A stretch of DNA of 29,121 bases, from positions 1 through 29,121 of the IMG/VR virus record IMGVR_UViG_3300025087_000259; one strand, written 5' to 3'. The notes below the pieces were generated by a model. That model did not search any database. It was not told the DNA's origin and worked only from the letters and a program-made list of their open reading frames with translations. The first letter of the stretch is position 1. Each line of letters starts with the position of its first letter. A program made the position numbers and the translations under genes. The DNA comes from a virus. Positions 1 to 6,458 of the stretch are shown here, in pieces.

Positions 1-106
1 CACCGCCCAACGGAGCCACCGGAGCTGGCAGAATGGCATAGAGAAGCAAGGCCCCGACTGCCCCTCCTACTACCACCAAGACCAGATTTTTTAATACGTT
101 TTTCAT
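1..106 (-). CDS. Small membrane-anchored protein, C-terminus cut by window edge
   Basis: An ATG at 106-104 opens a frame that stays open to base 2 (35 codons visible), so the gene continues beyond the left edge. The visible part starts MKNVLKNLVLVVVGGAVGAL and continues into a Pro/Gly-rich stretch (PAPVAPLGG). This is one N-terminal hydrophobic helix of about 18 residues after a short basic head, that is, a signal anchor or signal peptide. No clear Shine-Dalgarno precedes it; the 17 nt upstream are AT-rich and follow a stem-loop at 124-181. It lies downstream of a gene with the same plan (basic N-terminus, hydrophobic helix, then an exported-looking domain), so the two may act together at the host membrane or virion surface. 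Function not recognised. Confidence 0.6.
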   Translation of the reverse strand, partial: MKNVLKNLVLVVVGGAVGALLLYAILPAPVAPLGG

Positions 107-123
107 AAGTTTAATTATTTATC

Positions 124-181
124 CCGAGGGATTATTCTTTCTCCCTTTGGTTTTGGCAAAAGGAGAAAAGTAAGCCCTCGG
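124..181 (-). other. Nested stem-loop RNA between two anchor-protein genes
   Basis: In the minus-strand transcript the arms CCGAGGG (181-175) and CCCUCGG (130-124) pair over 7 bp. Inside, UUUCUCCUUU (168-159) pairs with AAAGGGAGAAA (148-138), with one bulged G, closing a 10-nt loop. The element begins 3 nt after the TAA of the gene at 184-705 and ends 17 nt before the ATG at 106. No U-tract follows it, so it is not a standard terminator. It may set translation of the downstream gene or protect the upstream message from 3' decay. The pairing is read directly from sequence; the role is inference. Confidence 0.5.
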
Positions 182-183
182 CT

Positions 184-705
184 TTACTGATGTTTGTACT
201 CGTCAAACTGTACGCTGACTGACGATCCCTCGAGGCGAATAAATCTTGTCCATACCCCCTTATTCGTTGGGATTTCAACAGTTGTTCCTGCTGAACCGGA
301 CGCAATTAACACGTCTATCGTTGTTCCGGCCGCAATCGTGGGGTTTTCGTCCACGGATAAGTTGAGCCAGAATACGTCGCGATAGTCGCCTTTATTCGGC
401 AAACAACCCTTAATCAAATTAGCCGCGCTTGGTAGCACCTGTGCTTGCTCAGAGGCGTAACTGTCGCCGTCTAATGTAATTACAGAGTTTTCGCAGATTT
501 CGGGTGCGGTAAAATGTCGCGATCCGCTTGCAACAGTCAATAATCCGCCGGAGAGATTGTCAGCAACAATGCTGGAAAATCGCTCTTGGGTATTATGAAC
601 CAGTCCTCCCAAAGAGGGTAACTGTTGACCGTTGCCGCCAAACAACATAACTGCCAACGATACAACAAGGGCTACTATGCCTCCCACAAATGAGTTTTTA
701 ACCAT
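184..705 (-). CDS. Probable structural/surface protein with N-terminal membrane anchor
   Basis: 173 residues from the ATG at 705; an in-frame GTG at 720 is possible but has no better ribosome site. Residues 6-25 form one hydrophobic helix (GGIVALVVSLAVMLFGG). The rest is Gly/Ser/Thr-rich and beta-like, with two cysteines (in PEICENS and KGCLPN) that could form a disulfide, consistent with an exported domain. The segment around LPSAANLIKGCLPNKGD, followed by alternating beta-like stretches, resembles small beta-domain proteins common in uncultured phage structural operons; I cannot name the family. It is the first gene after the major capsid protein, separated by a structured RNA element. Alternatives are a head decoration protein or a host-surface protein. 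A membrane anchor is unusual for a tailed-phage virion protein. Confidence 0.6.
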   Translation of the reverse strand: MVKNSFVGGIVALVVSLAVMLFGGNGQQLPSLGGLVHNTQERFSSIVADNLSGGLLTVASGSRHFTAPEICENSVITLDGDSYASEQAQVLPSAANLIKGCLPNKGDYRDVFWLNLSVDENPTIAAGTTIDVLIASGSAGTTVEIPTNKGVWTRFIRLEGSSVSVQFDEYKHQ

Positions 706-723
706 TGTGATTGTTAGCACCGA

Positions 724-787
724 TTGACCGGGCCGGGGGTTTAAGCTTTCGCTCGGCCGTTAGGCCAGTCCCCGGCTATCCGATCAA
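724..787 (-). other. Three-way-junction RNA element downstream of the capsid gene
   Basis: The minus-strand RNA starts 9 nt after the capsid stop. UUGAUCGG (787-780) pairs with CCGGUCAA (731-724): 8 bp with one U-G. An AUA bulge follows, then GCCGGGG (776-770) pairs with CCCCGGC (738-732). The enclosed loop holds two adjacent hairpins, GGCC-UAAC-GGCC (766-755) and GAGC-GAAA-GCUU (754-743), the second with a GNRA tetraloop. The ATG of the next gene is 18 nt downstream. No U-tract follows, so it does not look like an intrinsic terminator. It is not a tRNA (no anticodon or T arm) and I do not recognise a known ribozyme core. Structure is read from sequence; function unknown. Confidence 0.6.
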
Positions 788-796
788 GCAGTTATG

Positions 797-2002
797 TTAG
801 AAGCTGGACGAATTAACCTTAACATCAACGAGCATTTTTGCTCCTTCTGCAAAGGTCTTTTTACCGTAGAAAGTGTAAGGCAGGAAGTTTTGACCGAGCT
901 TGTCGGGTACTTCTTTGGTTACAAGTTTTGGCTTGGCTTGGATAACGACGTCAATAGCACCTTTCTTACCAAAAAGATTGTGCTGGATTTGAAGTCCTGA
1001 AGTCCAAACGTCGGCGGTCGCAGTCAAGACTTCCGATACGACAACATTACCCCAACCCTTTGAGGCAATAGTCATATAGGTCGTACCGTCAGTTGCGGTA
1101 ATACCGGAAAGCAAAGCTTGGTTAGCGGCCGAAAGAGCTACGAAGTCGCCGGATACAGAAGTACCCGGAGCATTGATAGACGCAACAAGCGTATCAATCT
1201 GCACGGCGGCGGTTGTTTCAACATCAACATCACCGGCGGCAGTTGGGGTAGCGGCGGCAGTCAAAACGACGCCGTTAATTGTAATAGTATCAGCGGCCGT
1301 CATAGCCGATCCCATTTCCAATCTCGCCGTGTGATACACGGAGTTTGATACATAAATATCAAAGCCGTAGTATTTGCCGATATGTCCGGCAACACCGGTA
1401 CCGTCGCCCAAAGTGGACTCTTTACCGGCAAGATACTGCAAAAGGGTATCCTCCATTTCGGGAGAGATAACCGCAAACAAGTCGCCGTTTCCGGTAAACT
1501 TGATATTTTGCTTTCTCAATCTCCTCTTAGCGAGAGAAAATATCTTTTGGATATTTGAGGTTGAGATCGTAATACCGTCGCCGGAAGTTCCGGAGAAGTC
1601 GGCATTATCCACAACTGACGTAGCGTTTGCGGCTTCCGCCAAAACGTCGCCGTCAATTATGTTAGACAACTTAACGGCCGCGTCGTCCGCGTATTCGTTA
1701 GCTGTCTTATAATTACTCTGTAATGCGTCAAGGTCGTCAACGTAAAACGGAATAATTTTTGCAGTTGCAACTGTCAACTGCTCGTTAGTATCAGTAATGT
1801 CCTGAATAGTAACGGCGGTTCCCGGCGTGTAGGTTTGAACTACCAGCGAGGAACGATACGGTCTATTAACCACGTCGCCGTGTTTGAGTTGGGCTTCCTC
1901 CTCAAAGTTGGCGATCTGCCTGTAAACATCAACTCGGTAATGTATTACCTGCATACGGTTAGACCAGTATTCTTTGAAGCTTGCGCTCAAGGAATTAGCC
2001 AT
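797..2002 (-). CDS. Major capsid protein (HK97-fold type, P22-coat-like) with inserted domain
   Basis: 401 residues; the start at 2002 has AGGA about 10 nt upstream. Its place after portal and scaffold, its length, and the pattern TYTPGTAVTIQDIT followed by IPFYVDDLDALQSNY are those of P22-type phage coat proteins. The middle (roughly 155-230) holds the helix-rich core with SLAKRRLRKQNI and ISPEMEDTLLQYL. Residues of about 230-340 look like a separate insertion beginning ADTITINGVVLTA and containing IDTLVASINAPGT, a beta-alpha-beta module rich in Ala/Thr/Gly that resembles the 'IN' type module of flagellin hook proteins. The chain then returns to coat sequence (VVIQAKPKLVTKEVPD). The insertion probably projects from the capsid surface. 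About 420 copies per particle would be expected for a T=7 shell, but the T number cannot be read from sequence. Confidence 0.85.
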   Translation of the reverse strand: MANSLSASFKEYWSNRMQVIHYRVDVYRQIANFEEEAQLKHGDVVNRPYRSSLVVQTYTPGTAVTIQDITDTNEQLTVATAKIIPFYVDDLDALQSNYKTANEYADDAAVKLSNIIDGDVLAEAANATSVVDNADFSGTSGDGITISTSNIQKIFSLAKRRLRKQNIKFTGNGDLFAVISPEMEDTLLQYLAGKESTLGDGTGVAGHIGKYYGFDIYVSNSVYHTARLEMGSAMTAADTITINGVVLTAAATPTAAGDVDVETTAAVQIDTLVASINAPGTSVSGDFVALSAANQALLSGITATDGTTYMTIASKGWGNVVVSEVLTATADVWTSGLQIQHNLFGKKGAIDVVIQAKPKLVTKEVPDKLGQNFLPYTFYGKKTFAEGAKMLVDVKVNSSSF

Positions 2003-2067
2003 TATCGTAATATCCTACTGTTTCGGCCAATCCCCAAACATGTTGGAAATAGATCGGACAATAGGGT

Positions 2068-3213
2068 TTAATTTATTGGTTTACCTCTACGCGTGATCGT
2101 GGACTTGCTCTTTGAGGCCATTTCGTTTGAATACTTTTCAAACTCTGGGATAGTCATTGCCGCGATTTCAGCCGCCGTCTTGAGGCGATCGTCTTGGGTT
2201 TCGCCCGAAGTTGATCCTCCCCGGCTATGTTCTGCTGATTTCTTTTTTTCCGGGACAAACAACGATCGCTTGAGAGTAAATAATTCTCCGAGTGGGACGC
2301 CAGCGTATCTCACGCCAGCTTCGCTATAAACAAAGCTTTGGATTTTGGCCTTAACTTCGTCCATAGTCAGTCCGCTATCGGCGACTATCTTTTTAACGTC
2401 CTCGTTATCGGCAATTTCGTGCTTAAACTCGTCGTTAAAGTGTTGAGTTTCGGTAGCAATAGTATCTTGCTCCTCTTTTTGAGCGGTTAATTCTGCCTCT
2501 CGCTTGTCAAACTTTTCCAATTTCTCGGTAAGTTCGGGCGATAACTGATTGCCGGAGGCAACCAACTGTTTCGCCGCTTCAAGGATAGATTTAACAACGC
2601 CCGGCTCAATCGCACCCTCGGCTTGCTCAACAATGGTATTAACCAGTTGCTCAAGCTTTTCTGCGGAGTTGTCTATCTTGGCTTTGGTATCCGGGGCCTT
2701 TCCGGAGCCGCTATTGATCTGCGTAGTTAATTTTTCAATCTGCTGTTTCAGCTCTGCGGTTTCAGTTTCAATTCGCTTTTCAAGCTCCTTGATCTGTCGC
2801 TTTTGAGCTACGATAAGAGTTTCCTTTGGATCGCCTATTGGCTTCTCCTCTGGCTTCTTACCGTTCTGCTGGCCGGCCTCCAAGTCCGCTTTCGCTTTCG
2901 CGTCAGCCTCCTCTTTGACCTTTTTATCTGCTTCTACTTTGGCCTCGTCAGCTTTGGATTTCTCCTCGGCTTCCTTTGCGGCTTTTTCGTCGTCAGATAA
3001 TTCGTCGTCGTCTGCGACCGGGGGCTTGTTGGCCTGTGGGTCTTTCTTTTCAAACGGCAACTTATGTCCCTCTGCTTCTAATTTCTCGGCTATCTGCTGG
3101 GTTTCCAGATCAGGATAGCGCGGATCAGTAGCAGGGGTCATTTTTATACTTTCCATATCCTTTGAAGCAACGTCGGATATAAAACGCCAAATATCATTTG
3201 ACGGTTGATACAT
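2068..3213 (-). CDS. Capsid scaffolding protein
   Basis: 381 residues, highly charged and Glu/Lys/Ala-rich, immediately upstream of the major capsid gene, the usual place for a scaffold. Residues 60-110 are a Lys/Glu/Ala low-complexity helix, residues 135-165 a coiled coil (QKRQIKELEKRIETETAEL), and the C-terminal 60 residues are basic (SKSTITRRGKPIN), a typical coat-binding end. It would form the internal core that directs coat assembly and is later lost. The ATG at 3213 has no ribosome site; the in-frame ATG at 3156 has AAAGGA only 1-2 nt away, so the true start is unsure. Its leader is exceptional: 237 nt with a pseudoknot, a terminator and a hairpin, suggesting that entry into scaffold and capsid genes is regulated. 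Confidence 0.75.
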   Translation of the reverse strand: MYQPSNDIWRFISDVASKDMESIKMTPATDPRYPDLETQQIAEKLEAEGHKLPFEKKDPQANKPPVADDDELSDDEKAAKEAEEKSKADEAKVEADKKVKEEADAKAKADLEAGQQNGKKPEEKPIGDPKETLIVAQKRQIKELEKRIETETAELKQQIEKLTTQINSGSGKAPDTKAKIDNSAEKLEQLVNTIVEQAEGAIEPGVVKSILEAAKQLVASGNQLSPELTEKLEKFDKREAELTAQKEEQDTIATETQHFNDEFKHEIADNEDVKKIVADSGLTMDEVKAKIQSFVYSEAGVRYAGVPLGELFTLKRSLFVPEKKKSAEHSRGGSTSGETQDDRLKTAAEIAAMTIPEFEKYSNEMASKSKSTITRRGKPIN

Positions 3214-3232
3214 ACCGGGCCACTTGATTAGA

Positions 3233-3249
3233 GAGGGTTAGCTACCCTC
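3233..3249 (-). promoter_or_regulatory. Hairpin close to the scaffold start codon
   Basis: GAGGGU (3249-3244) and ACCCUC (3238-3233) pair over 6 bp around a 5-nt loop AGCUA. The hairpin ends 19 nt before the ATG at 3213. It includes the purine-rich GGAGGG stretch, the only ribosome-site-like sequence in the leader, so it may tune translation of the scaffold gene. Confidence 0.45.
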
Positions 3250-3303
3250 CAAGACGGTTTATCCTACACCGCAAAAGGGGATTTCTTTTTTGCTTTTTAC
3301 GAC

Positions 3304-3328
3304 AAAAAAGAGGTCTGTTAGAACCTCT
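3304..3328 (-). terminator. Intrinsic terminator inside the scaffold/capsid leader
   Basis: On the minus-strand RNA, AGAGGU (3328-3323) pairs with ACCUCU (3314-3309) around an 8-nt loop and is followed at once by five more U residues (3308-3304). This is a compact Rho-independent terminator. It lies between the gene at 3451 and the scaffold start at 3213. Its 5' arm (3324-3328) is also the 3' end of the 12-bp stem of the upstream pseudoknot element, so the terminator and that stem cannot coexist. This suggests conditional termination (attenuation) rather than a plain operon end. Confidence 0.7.
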
Positions 3329-3426
3329 CCTTTGGCCCCCAATAGATCGCGCGCACGGCCTGTTGGGGGACTCGGAATGGGGCGGTAAAGCACCAAAAGA
3401 GAGGCCCTAACTAATTGCGCGCGATC
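3324..3426 (-). promoter_or_regulatory. Pseudoknotted leader RNA, candidate attenuator or riboswitch for head genes
   Basis: Reading the minus-strand RNA 5' to 3': PKa GAUCGCGCGCA (3426-3416); linker of 11 nt; P1 5' arm CCUCUCUUUUGG (3404-3393); junction of 23 nt (3392-3370); P2 5' arm CCCCCAA (3369-3363); loop containing PKb UGCGCGCGAUC (3355-3345); P2 3' arm UUGGGGG (3342-3336); P1 3' arm CCAAAGGAGAGG (3335-3324). P1 is 12 bp with one U-G, P2 is 7 bp stacked directly on P1, and PKa/PKb is a perfect 11-bp pseudoknot. The last five bases of P1 are the first arm of the terminator at 3304-3328. No open frame explains this 237-nt gap. I do not recognise a known riboswitch class. Confidence 0.65.
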
Positions 3427-3450
3427 GGGTTAAAGGTACAAAACTCGGTA

Positions 3451-3678
3451 CTACTTAACTATTGCTCTATCGGCTGGACGTTTTGAGATAAACCCTGCGG
3501 CTTTCGCTTTCGCGTCTTTGCCGGTGTAAGTGCGTGTCTGTCCGCCCTCAAAACTAACAACAACACCCTTGCCGACTTTTTCCTCGTCAGCTTCGTCTGC
3601 GGCGGCTTCGTCCTCCGCTTTCTTAGCGGCCGCTTCTGCGGCGGCGGCTTTCTGTTCCTCTGTTAATGCTTTTGTCAT
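3451..3678 (-). CDS. Small acidic Ala-rich protein of the head operon, unknown
   Basis: 75 residues. Residues 5-35 are an Ala/Glu/Asp-rich helix; the C-terminal half (VVVSFEGGQTRTYTGKDAKAKA) looks like a small beta domain with a basic tail ending RPADRAIVK. It sits between a 66-residue gene and the scaffold leader. Small proteins at this place can be head-maturation, decoration or scaffold-assisting proteins, but no family is recognised. The ATG at 3678 follows an AT-rich region with a TATAAT hexamer at 3690-3695 and no clear Shine-Dalgarno. It is the last gene before the attenuator, so it would be transcribed even when the scaffold and capsid genes are not. Confidence 0.6.
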   Translation of the reverse strand: MTKALTEEQKAAAAEAAAKKAEDEAAADEADEEKVGKGVVVSFEGGQTRTYTGKDAKAKAAGFISKRPADRAIVK

Positions 3679-3716
3679 ATATTTGAAAATTATATTTTAT
3701 TTACACTACGCCCGAC

Positions 3717-3917
3717 CTATGCGTAGCGGCGATATTTAACTGTATTTGCCTTACCGGATTTGCTCATCATTTTTTCAACTGTTTTGTGGACTTCGCCCAT
3801 ATCTTTGCAAACCATTTTCATTTCGCCGTGCTTCTCGTCATACATTGAAACCATAAAACCGTTTGAGGCTTCCTCAACGGTTACTCTCTTTGGCATTTTT
3901 GGCATTGAAGCTTCCAT
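3717..3917 (-). CDS. Small Met-rich protein, unknown
   Basis: 66 residues from the ATG at 3917, or 62 from the ATG at 3905; the latter has GGAAG 5 nt upstream and is perhaps the real start. The sequence is rich in Met and Lys (NGFMVSMYDEKHGEMKMVCKDM) and its C-terminus is basic (ANTVKYRRYA). It has the look of a compact alpha/beta protein. It is in the head operon between portal and scaffold, with an extended -10 promoter motif at 3947-3955 just upstream. Function not recognised. Confidence 0.6.
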   Translation of the reverse strand: MEASMPKMPKRVTVEEASNGFMVSMYDEKHGEMKMVCKDMGEVHKTVEKMMSKSGKANTVKYRRYA

Positions 3918-3946
3918 AATTTGAGTTGACTTGTTTAGTTAATTTT

Positions 3947-3955
3947 ATTATACCA
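3947..3955 (-). promoter_or_regulatory. Extended -10 promoter candidate (TGGTATAAT)
   Basis: The minus strand reads TGGTATAAT, a perfect -10 hexamer with the TG extension, overlapping the stop codon of the gene at 3948-4301 and 30 nt upstream of the ATG at 3917. No good -35 is present. The same 13 bases, AAAAAATGGTATA, occur at the promoter upstream of the NinG-like gene (12302-12310), which supports a shared promoter type. It would give an extra transcript entering the scaffold leader. Confidence 0.45.
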
Positions 3956-4301
3956 TTTTTTCGCTGTAACGTTTGGTAATGTCATTGTTGATAACTTCCA
4001 CATTCCTTTCGGCTACCGAAAAGAAGCGTATAAAAGTTTCAATCGCTCTCTTTTCTCCGAACCACCGGGCGCGTTGCTTGTCTGTTAATTCCTCGTCCTC
4101 TTGGAGTAATCCGTTAATCCCCTTGAGCTTACGTTCACACATTGTCAAAAGCATTGAAACTCCGGGGTGCTTGGCTAGATTTTCTTTAATAAGCGCCTTT
4201 TTTAGAATATCCCTCGCGCCGTCCAATATCCGGACTGTTTCCGGATCGTTACCCTCGGCTTGCTCTCTTAATTCCTCAATTTTAGAAAATGTATCACTCA
4301 T
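3948..4301 (-). CDS. Small helical protein between portal and scaffold, unknown
   Basis: 117 residues, predicted all helix and highly charged (IEELREQAEGNDPETVRILDG; LTDKQRARWFGEKRAIETFIRFF). It sits 29 nt after the portal stop. Small helical proteins in this position are common in podovirus-like head operons and may assist portal or scaffold assembly, but I do not recognise a family. The gap from the portal carries two near-identical copies of ATGAGTAG(G/A)TTTT, each the start of a tiny frame of 6-8 codons, upstream of the ATG at 4301. No strong Shine-Dalgarno is visible. Confidence 0.65.
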   Translation of the reverse strand: MSDTFSKIEELREQAEGNDPETVRILDGARDILKKALIKENLAKHPGVSMLLTMCERKLKGINGLLQEDEELTDKQRARWFGEKRAIETFIRFFSVAERNVEVINNDITKRYSEKMV

Positions 4302-4330
4302 AAAATCTACTCATTTATTACAAAACCTAC

Positions 4331-6361
4331 TCATTGCATTGGATTGGGTGGATTGCCTCCGGGAGTAGGCGGCGTAGGCCTCTCCGGTGCGCCCATTCCG
4401 GGCGTAGGCACGTTGTTTGGGAACATTCCGGGTAATACCAGCGTTGGGCCTCCGTTCATTGCTCTGCGTGTCATATTTCGCACCACGATAGGTTGCATTT
4501 TATTGAAATAGGCAAACAGTTTAACCTCTTTGTCCAAGTCTAACTCTTGCGTTGCCAGAAAGTCCTCAATCTTGCTCAAAAAAGCTAACGTCGCCTTGCG
4601 GTACATTCGCGGTTCTTTGCCCTCCAAAACGTCTTGGATAGCTTGAGCGGCGTTAATCAGCGAGTCCTCGTCGCCTAAATTATTCAAATCCATAAAGCGT
4701 TTAATAGTTTCCTCGTCCCAGCCACCGTTACGCAAGGTTTCCTCGGCAACAAGTCGTGGATTAAGTAACCGGCCATAAAGCGGAGAGTTAGCCATTGCGC
4801 CAAGTGAGTCGGCTTTAGTTTTCTTTTTTAACTCGTCGGCTTGAAGTTCGGAGGATCCGCCTCGGACAATAATTGCAAAATCAGGTTCGGTATCCTCTTT
4901 CAAAAGTTCCTCCCATTCCACGCCCTCCTCGCCGATAACTTTAACCATAAGCTCTTGGGGCATATGCTCCCACAACCCCCAAGCAAACAAATATCCTAAA
5001 TCGTGCCAAGCTTTTGCGTAGTACTTATTCGTCAATCCGAACCGGGCCGCTACTCTTTGCAGATCGCCAAAGTAAACACCAACCTTAATGTCGTTGGGAG
5101 ATTGACCCTGCGTGCCGGGGGTAATGCCGGTCTTTTGACCCACGAAGTTATCAAGGAAGTTCATTAAATTGACCGTGATTGCCGTATTGTCCTCGGTCTT
5201 AAACTCATAAATACCCGAGCTGATAGCTTTACCGGCTGGGACTGTCGCCGGCACTAATCCGTCCGGGCGCCATTGTAGTAATTCTGGTTCCTCAAAGATT
5301 TCCGGATCATAAGCGCGCGAACCAGAATTGCGCTTATTGATGTTATACATTGCCTCGTTAAAAATCCGCCTCATACCAATCGCAATCGGGCGAATATCGT
5401 CAGCCGGGGCCTTTGATAAAAAGTTGAAAGCGTCGCGGTGTGTCTGCCAACCAACAAACATCGGCTTATTGGACTTAAATACTTCTTTTAACGGCTCAAT
5501 CCTTACCCAAATACCGGTCTGCAAATCCATAAAGACATACCATTTTTTACCTTGATAAGTCGTAAAGCCCTCCGTCAGCCGGTAATTGTTGTCGCCTTGA
5601 TAATCGGCCACCGCGTCGTATTTCAATCCCATTGCCGCGAAGCGGTTGAGCTTGGCCCGGTGTTCTAGTTTATTAAGTTTTGAGGTATCAGTTGAAGCGC
5701 AAGCGGCAATCAATCTCTTTACCTGCTCGGCGTTGTAATGCTTGGAGTTCTCAAGTTCGTATTTTGAGCGAAAGATGTTGTCTTGGAAACCGCAATTATG
5801 CTTCCATAAATCCCCACCGCCCAACGGCTCCGGGAGATAATCAAACGGATCAATGGCCTCAAGGTAACCATTGAAACCCGGATCGCTTTCAAAAAACATT
5901 TTGTAAATACCAACTCCGGTAAAATGAGCAATCTTTTTTACGTCCAGATCAACTGTCGCCCAATCCATTTGCGAGGGCGAGGAGTAAAACCTCCAAGCGG
6001 CCGTAACCTTTTTAGCACGCTTTTTATCGGCAAAGGAAACGTGATCGTATTCAATAATCGGCTCGTCCTTGATATTGGACATTGAGGTATCAATAAAGCC
6101 CGACATAATCGGGAGGGGATAATCAAAACGACCGTCGGCAGTTTCTTTGGCCTTAACGCCGTCGTAAAGATTGATGTTCTCGTTCCAATCCTGTACGCGT
6201 CTTTCTTTGTATTTTAGGGACGCCTGCGCTTGCTTAACACAAAGAGCGGCGATACTATCGCGAGTTTTTAGTTCCTCTGATCGTTCCGCGTCGTCCGCGT
6301 AAAGAGAGGTGGCATTGTTTGGTTGATCTGTTTTTAATGGTAATGCTGTCGGACTTGGCAT
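4331..6361 (-). CDS. Portal protein
   Basis: 676 residues, in the P22-like size class (about 700). The portal is a dodecameric ring at one capsid vertex through which the terminase pumps DNA and to which the tail attaches. Visible family traits: an N-terminal helical region, then DYPLPIMSGFIDTSMSNI; EAIDPFDYLPEPLG, the usual 'D-P-x-D-x' portal wing pattern; a long helical stem and crown (GITPGTQGQSPNDI; YYAKAWHDLGYLFAWGLW); and a Pro/Gly-rich unstructured tail (the last 40 residues contain four PTPG or PPTP-like units). It lies two genes after the large terminase and before scaffold and capsid. The ATG at 6361 has AGGG 8 nt upstream, inside a hairpin. Confidence 0.85.
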   Translation of the reverse strand: MPSPTALPLKTDQPNNATSLYADDAERSEELKTRDSIAALCVKQAQASLKYKERRVQDWNENINLYDGVKAKETADGRFDYPLPIMSGFIDTSMSNIKDEPIIEYDHVSFADKKRAKKVTAAWRFYSSPSQMDWATVDLDVKKIAHFTGVGIYKMFFESDPGFNGYLEAIDPFDYLPEPLGGGDLWKHNCGFQDNIFRSKYELENSKHYNAEQVKRLIAACASTDTSKLNKLEHRAKLNRFAAMGLKYDAVADYQGDNNYRLTEGFTTYQGKKWYVFMDLQTGIWVRIEPLKEVFKSNKPMFVGWQTHRDAFNFLSKAPADDIRPIAIGMRRIFNEAMYNINKRNSGSRAYDPEIFEEPELLQWRPDGLVPATVPAGKAISSGIYEFKTEDNTAITVNLMNFLDNFVGQKTGITPGTQGQSPNDIKVGVYFGDLQRVAARFGLTNKYYAKAWHDLGYLFAWGLWEHMPQELMVKVIGEEGVEWEELLKEDTEPDFAIIVRGGSSELQADELKKKTKADSLGAMANSPLYGRLLNPRLVAEETLRNGGWDEETIKRFMDLNNLGDEDSLINAAQAIQDVLEGKEPRMYRKATLAFLSKIEDFLATQELDLDKEVKLFAYFNKMQPIVVRNMTRRAMNGGPTLVLPGMFPNNVPTPGMGAPERPTPPTPGGNPPNPMQ

Positions 6362-6367
6362 TGAGTG

Positions 6368-6386
6368 AACCCTGCGCGAAAGGGTT
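6368..6386 (-). promoter_or_regulatory. Hairpin holding the portal ribosome-binding site
   Basis: AACCCU (6386-6381) and AGGGUU (6373-6368) pair over 6 bp around a 7-nt loop (UUCGCGC). The 3' arm carries AGGG, the only Shine-Dalgarno-like sequence upstream of the portal ATG (6361). Folding would hide the site, so portal translation may be kept low, as fits a protein needed in only 12 copies. Role is inference. Confidence 0.45.
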
Positions 6387-6397
6387 TATGTGCTTAA

Positions 6398-6458
6398 ATT
6401 GTAACATATTCTCAAATAGATCATAACGAAATAAAAAGTGGATAAGTCAAAGTGTCAA
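6398..6458 (-). promoter_or_regulatory. Tandem promoter candidates upstream of the portal gene
   Basis: This intergenic stretch has two -35-like hexamers, TTGACA (6458-6453, overlapping the TGA stop of the gene upstream) and TTGACT (6450-6445), and two -10-like hexamers, TATGAT (6425-6420; 19 nt from TTGACT) and the extended TGTTACAAT (6406-6398). A 13-nt direct repeat TTCTCAAATAGAT (+ strand) occurs at 6409-6421 and 6477-6489. The + strand AGTGGATAA at 6437-6445 reads TTATCCACT on the minus strand, one base from the DnaA-box consensus. A late promoter for the head operon is likely. Confidence 0.45.

Noticed and set aside
724-787. tRNA or self-cleaving ribozyme
   Set aside because: The fold has only two short hairpins in a three-way junction, with no anticodon arm, T arm or acceptor end. 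It lacks the conserved cores of hammerhead and twister ribozymes as far as I can recall them.
1118-1348. + strand reading frames such as 1118-1348, 5680-5874 and 17127-17879
   Set aside because: They are shadows of well-supported minus-strand genes, with low-complexity or biased composition and no ribosome sites.
3926-3954. + strand promoter TTGACT-17-TATACC
   Set aside because: It points against all genes, would make only antisense RNA into the portal region, and overlaps a better minus-strand -10. Probably chance in an AT-rich gap.
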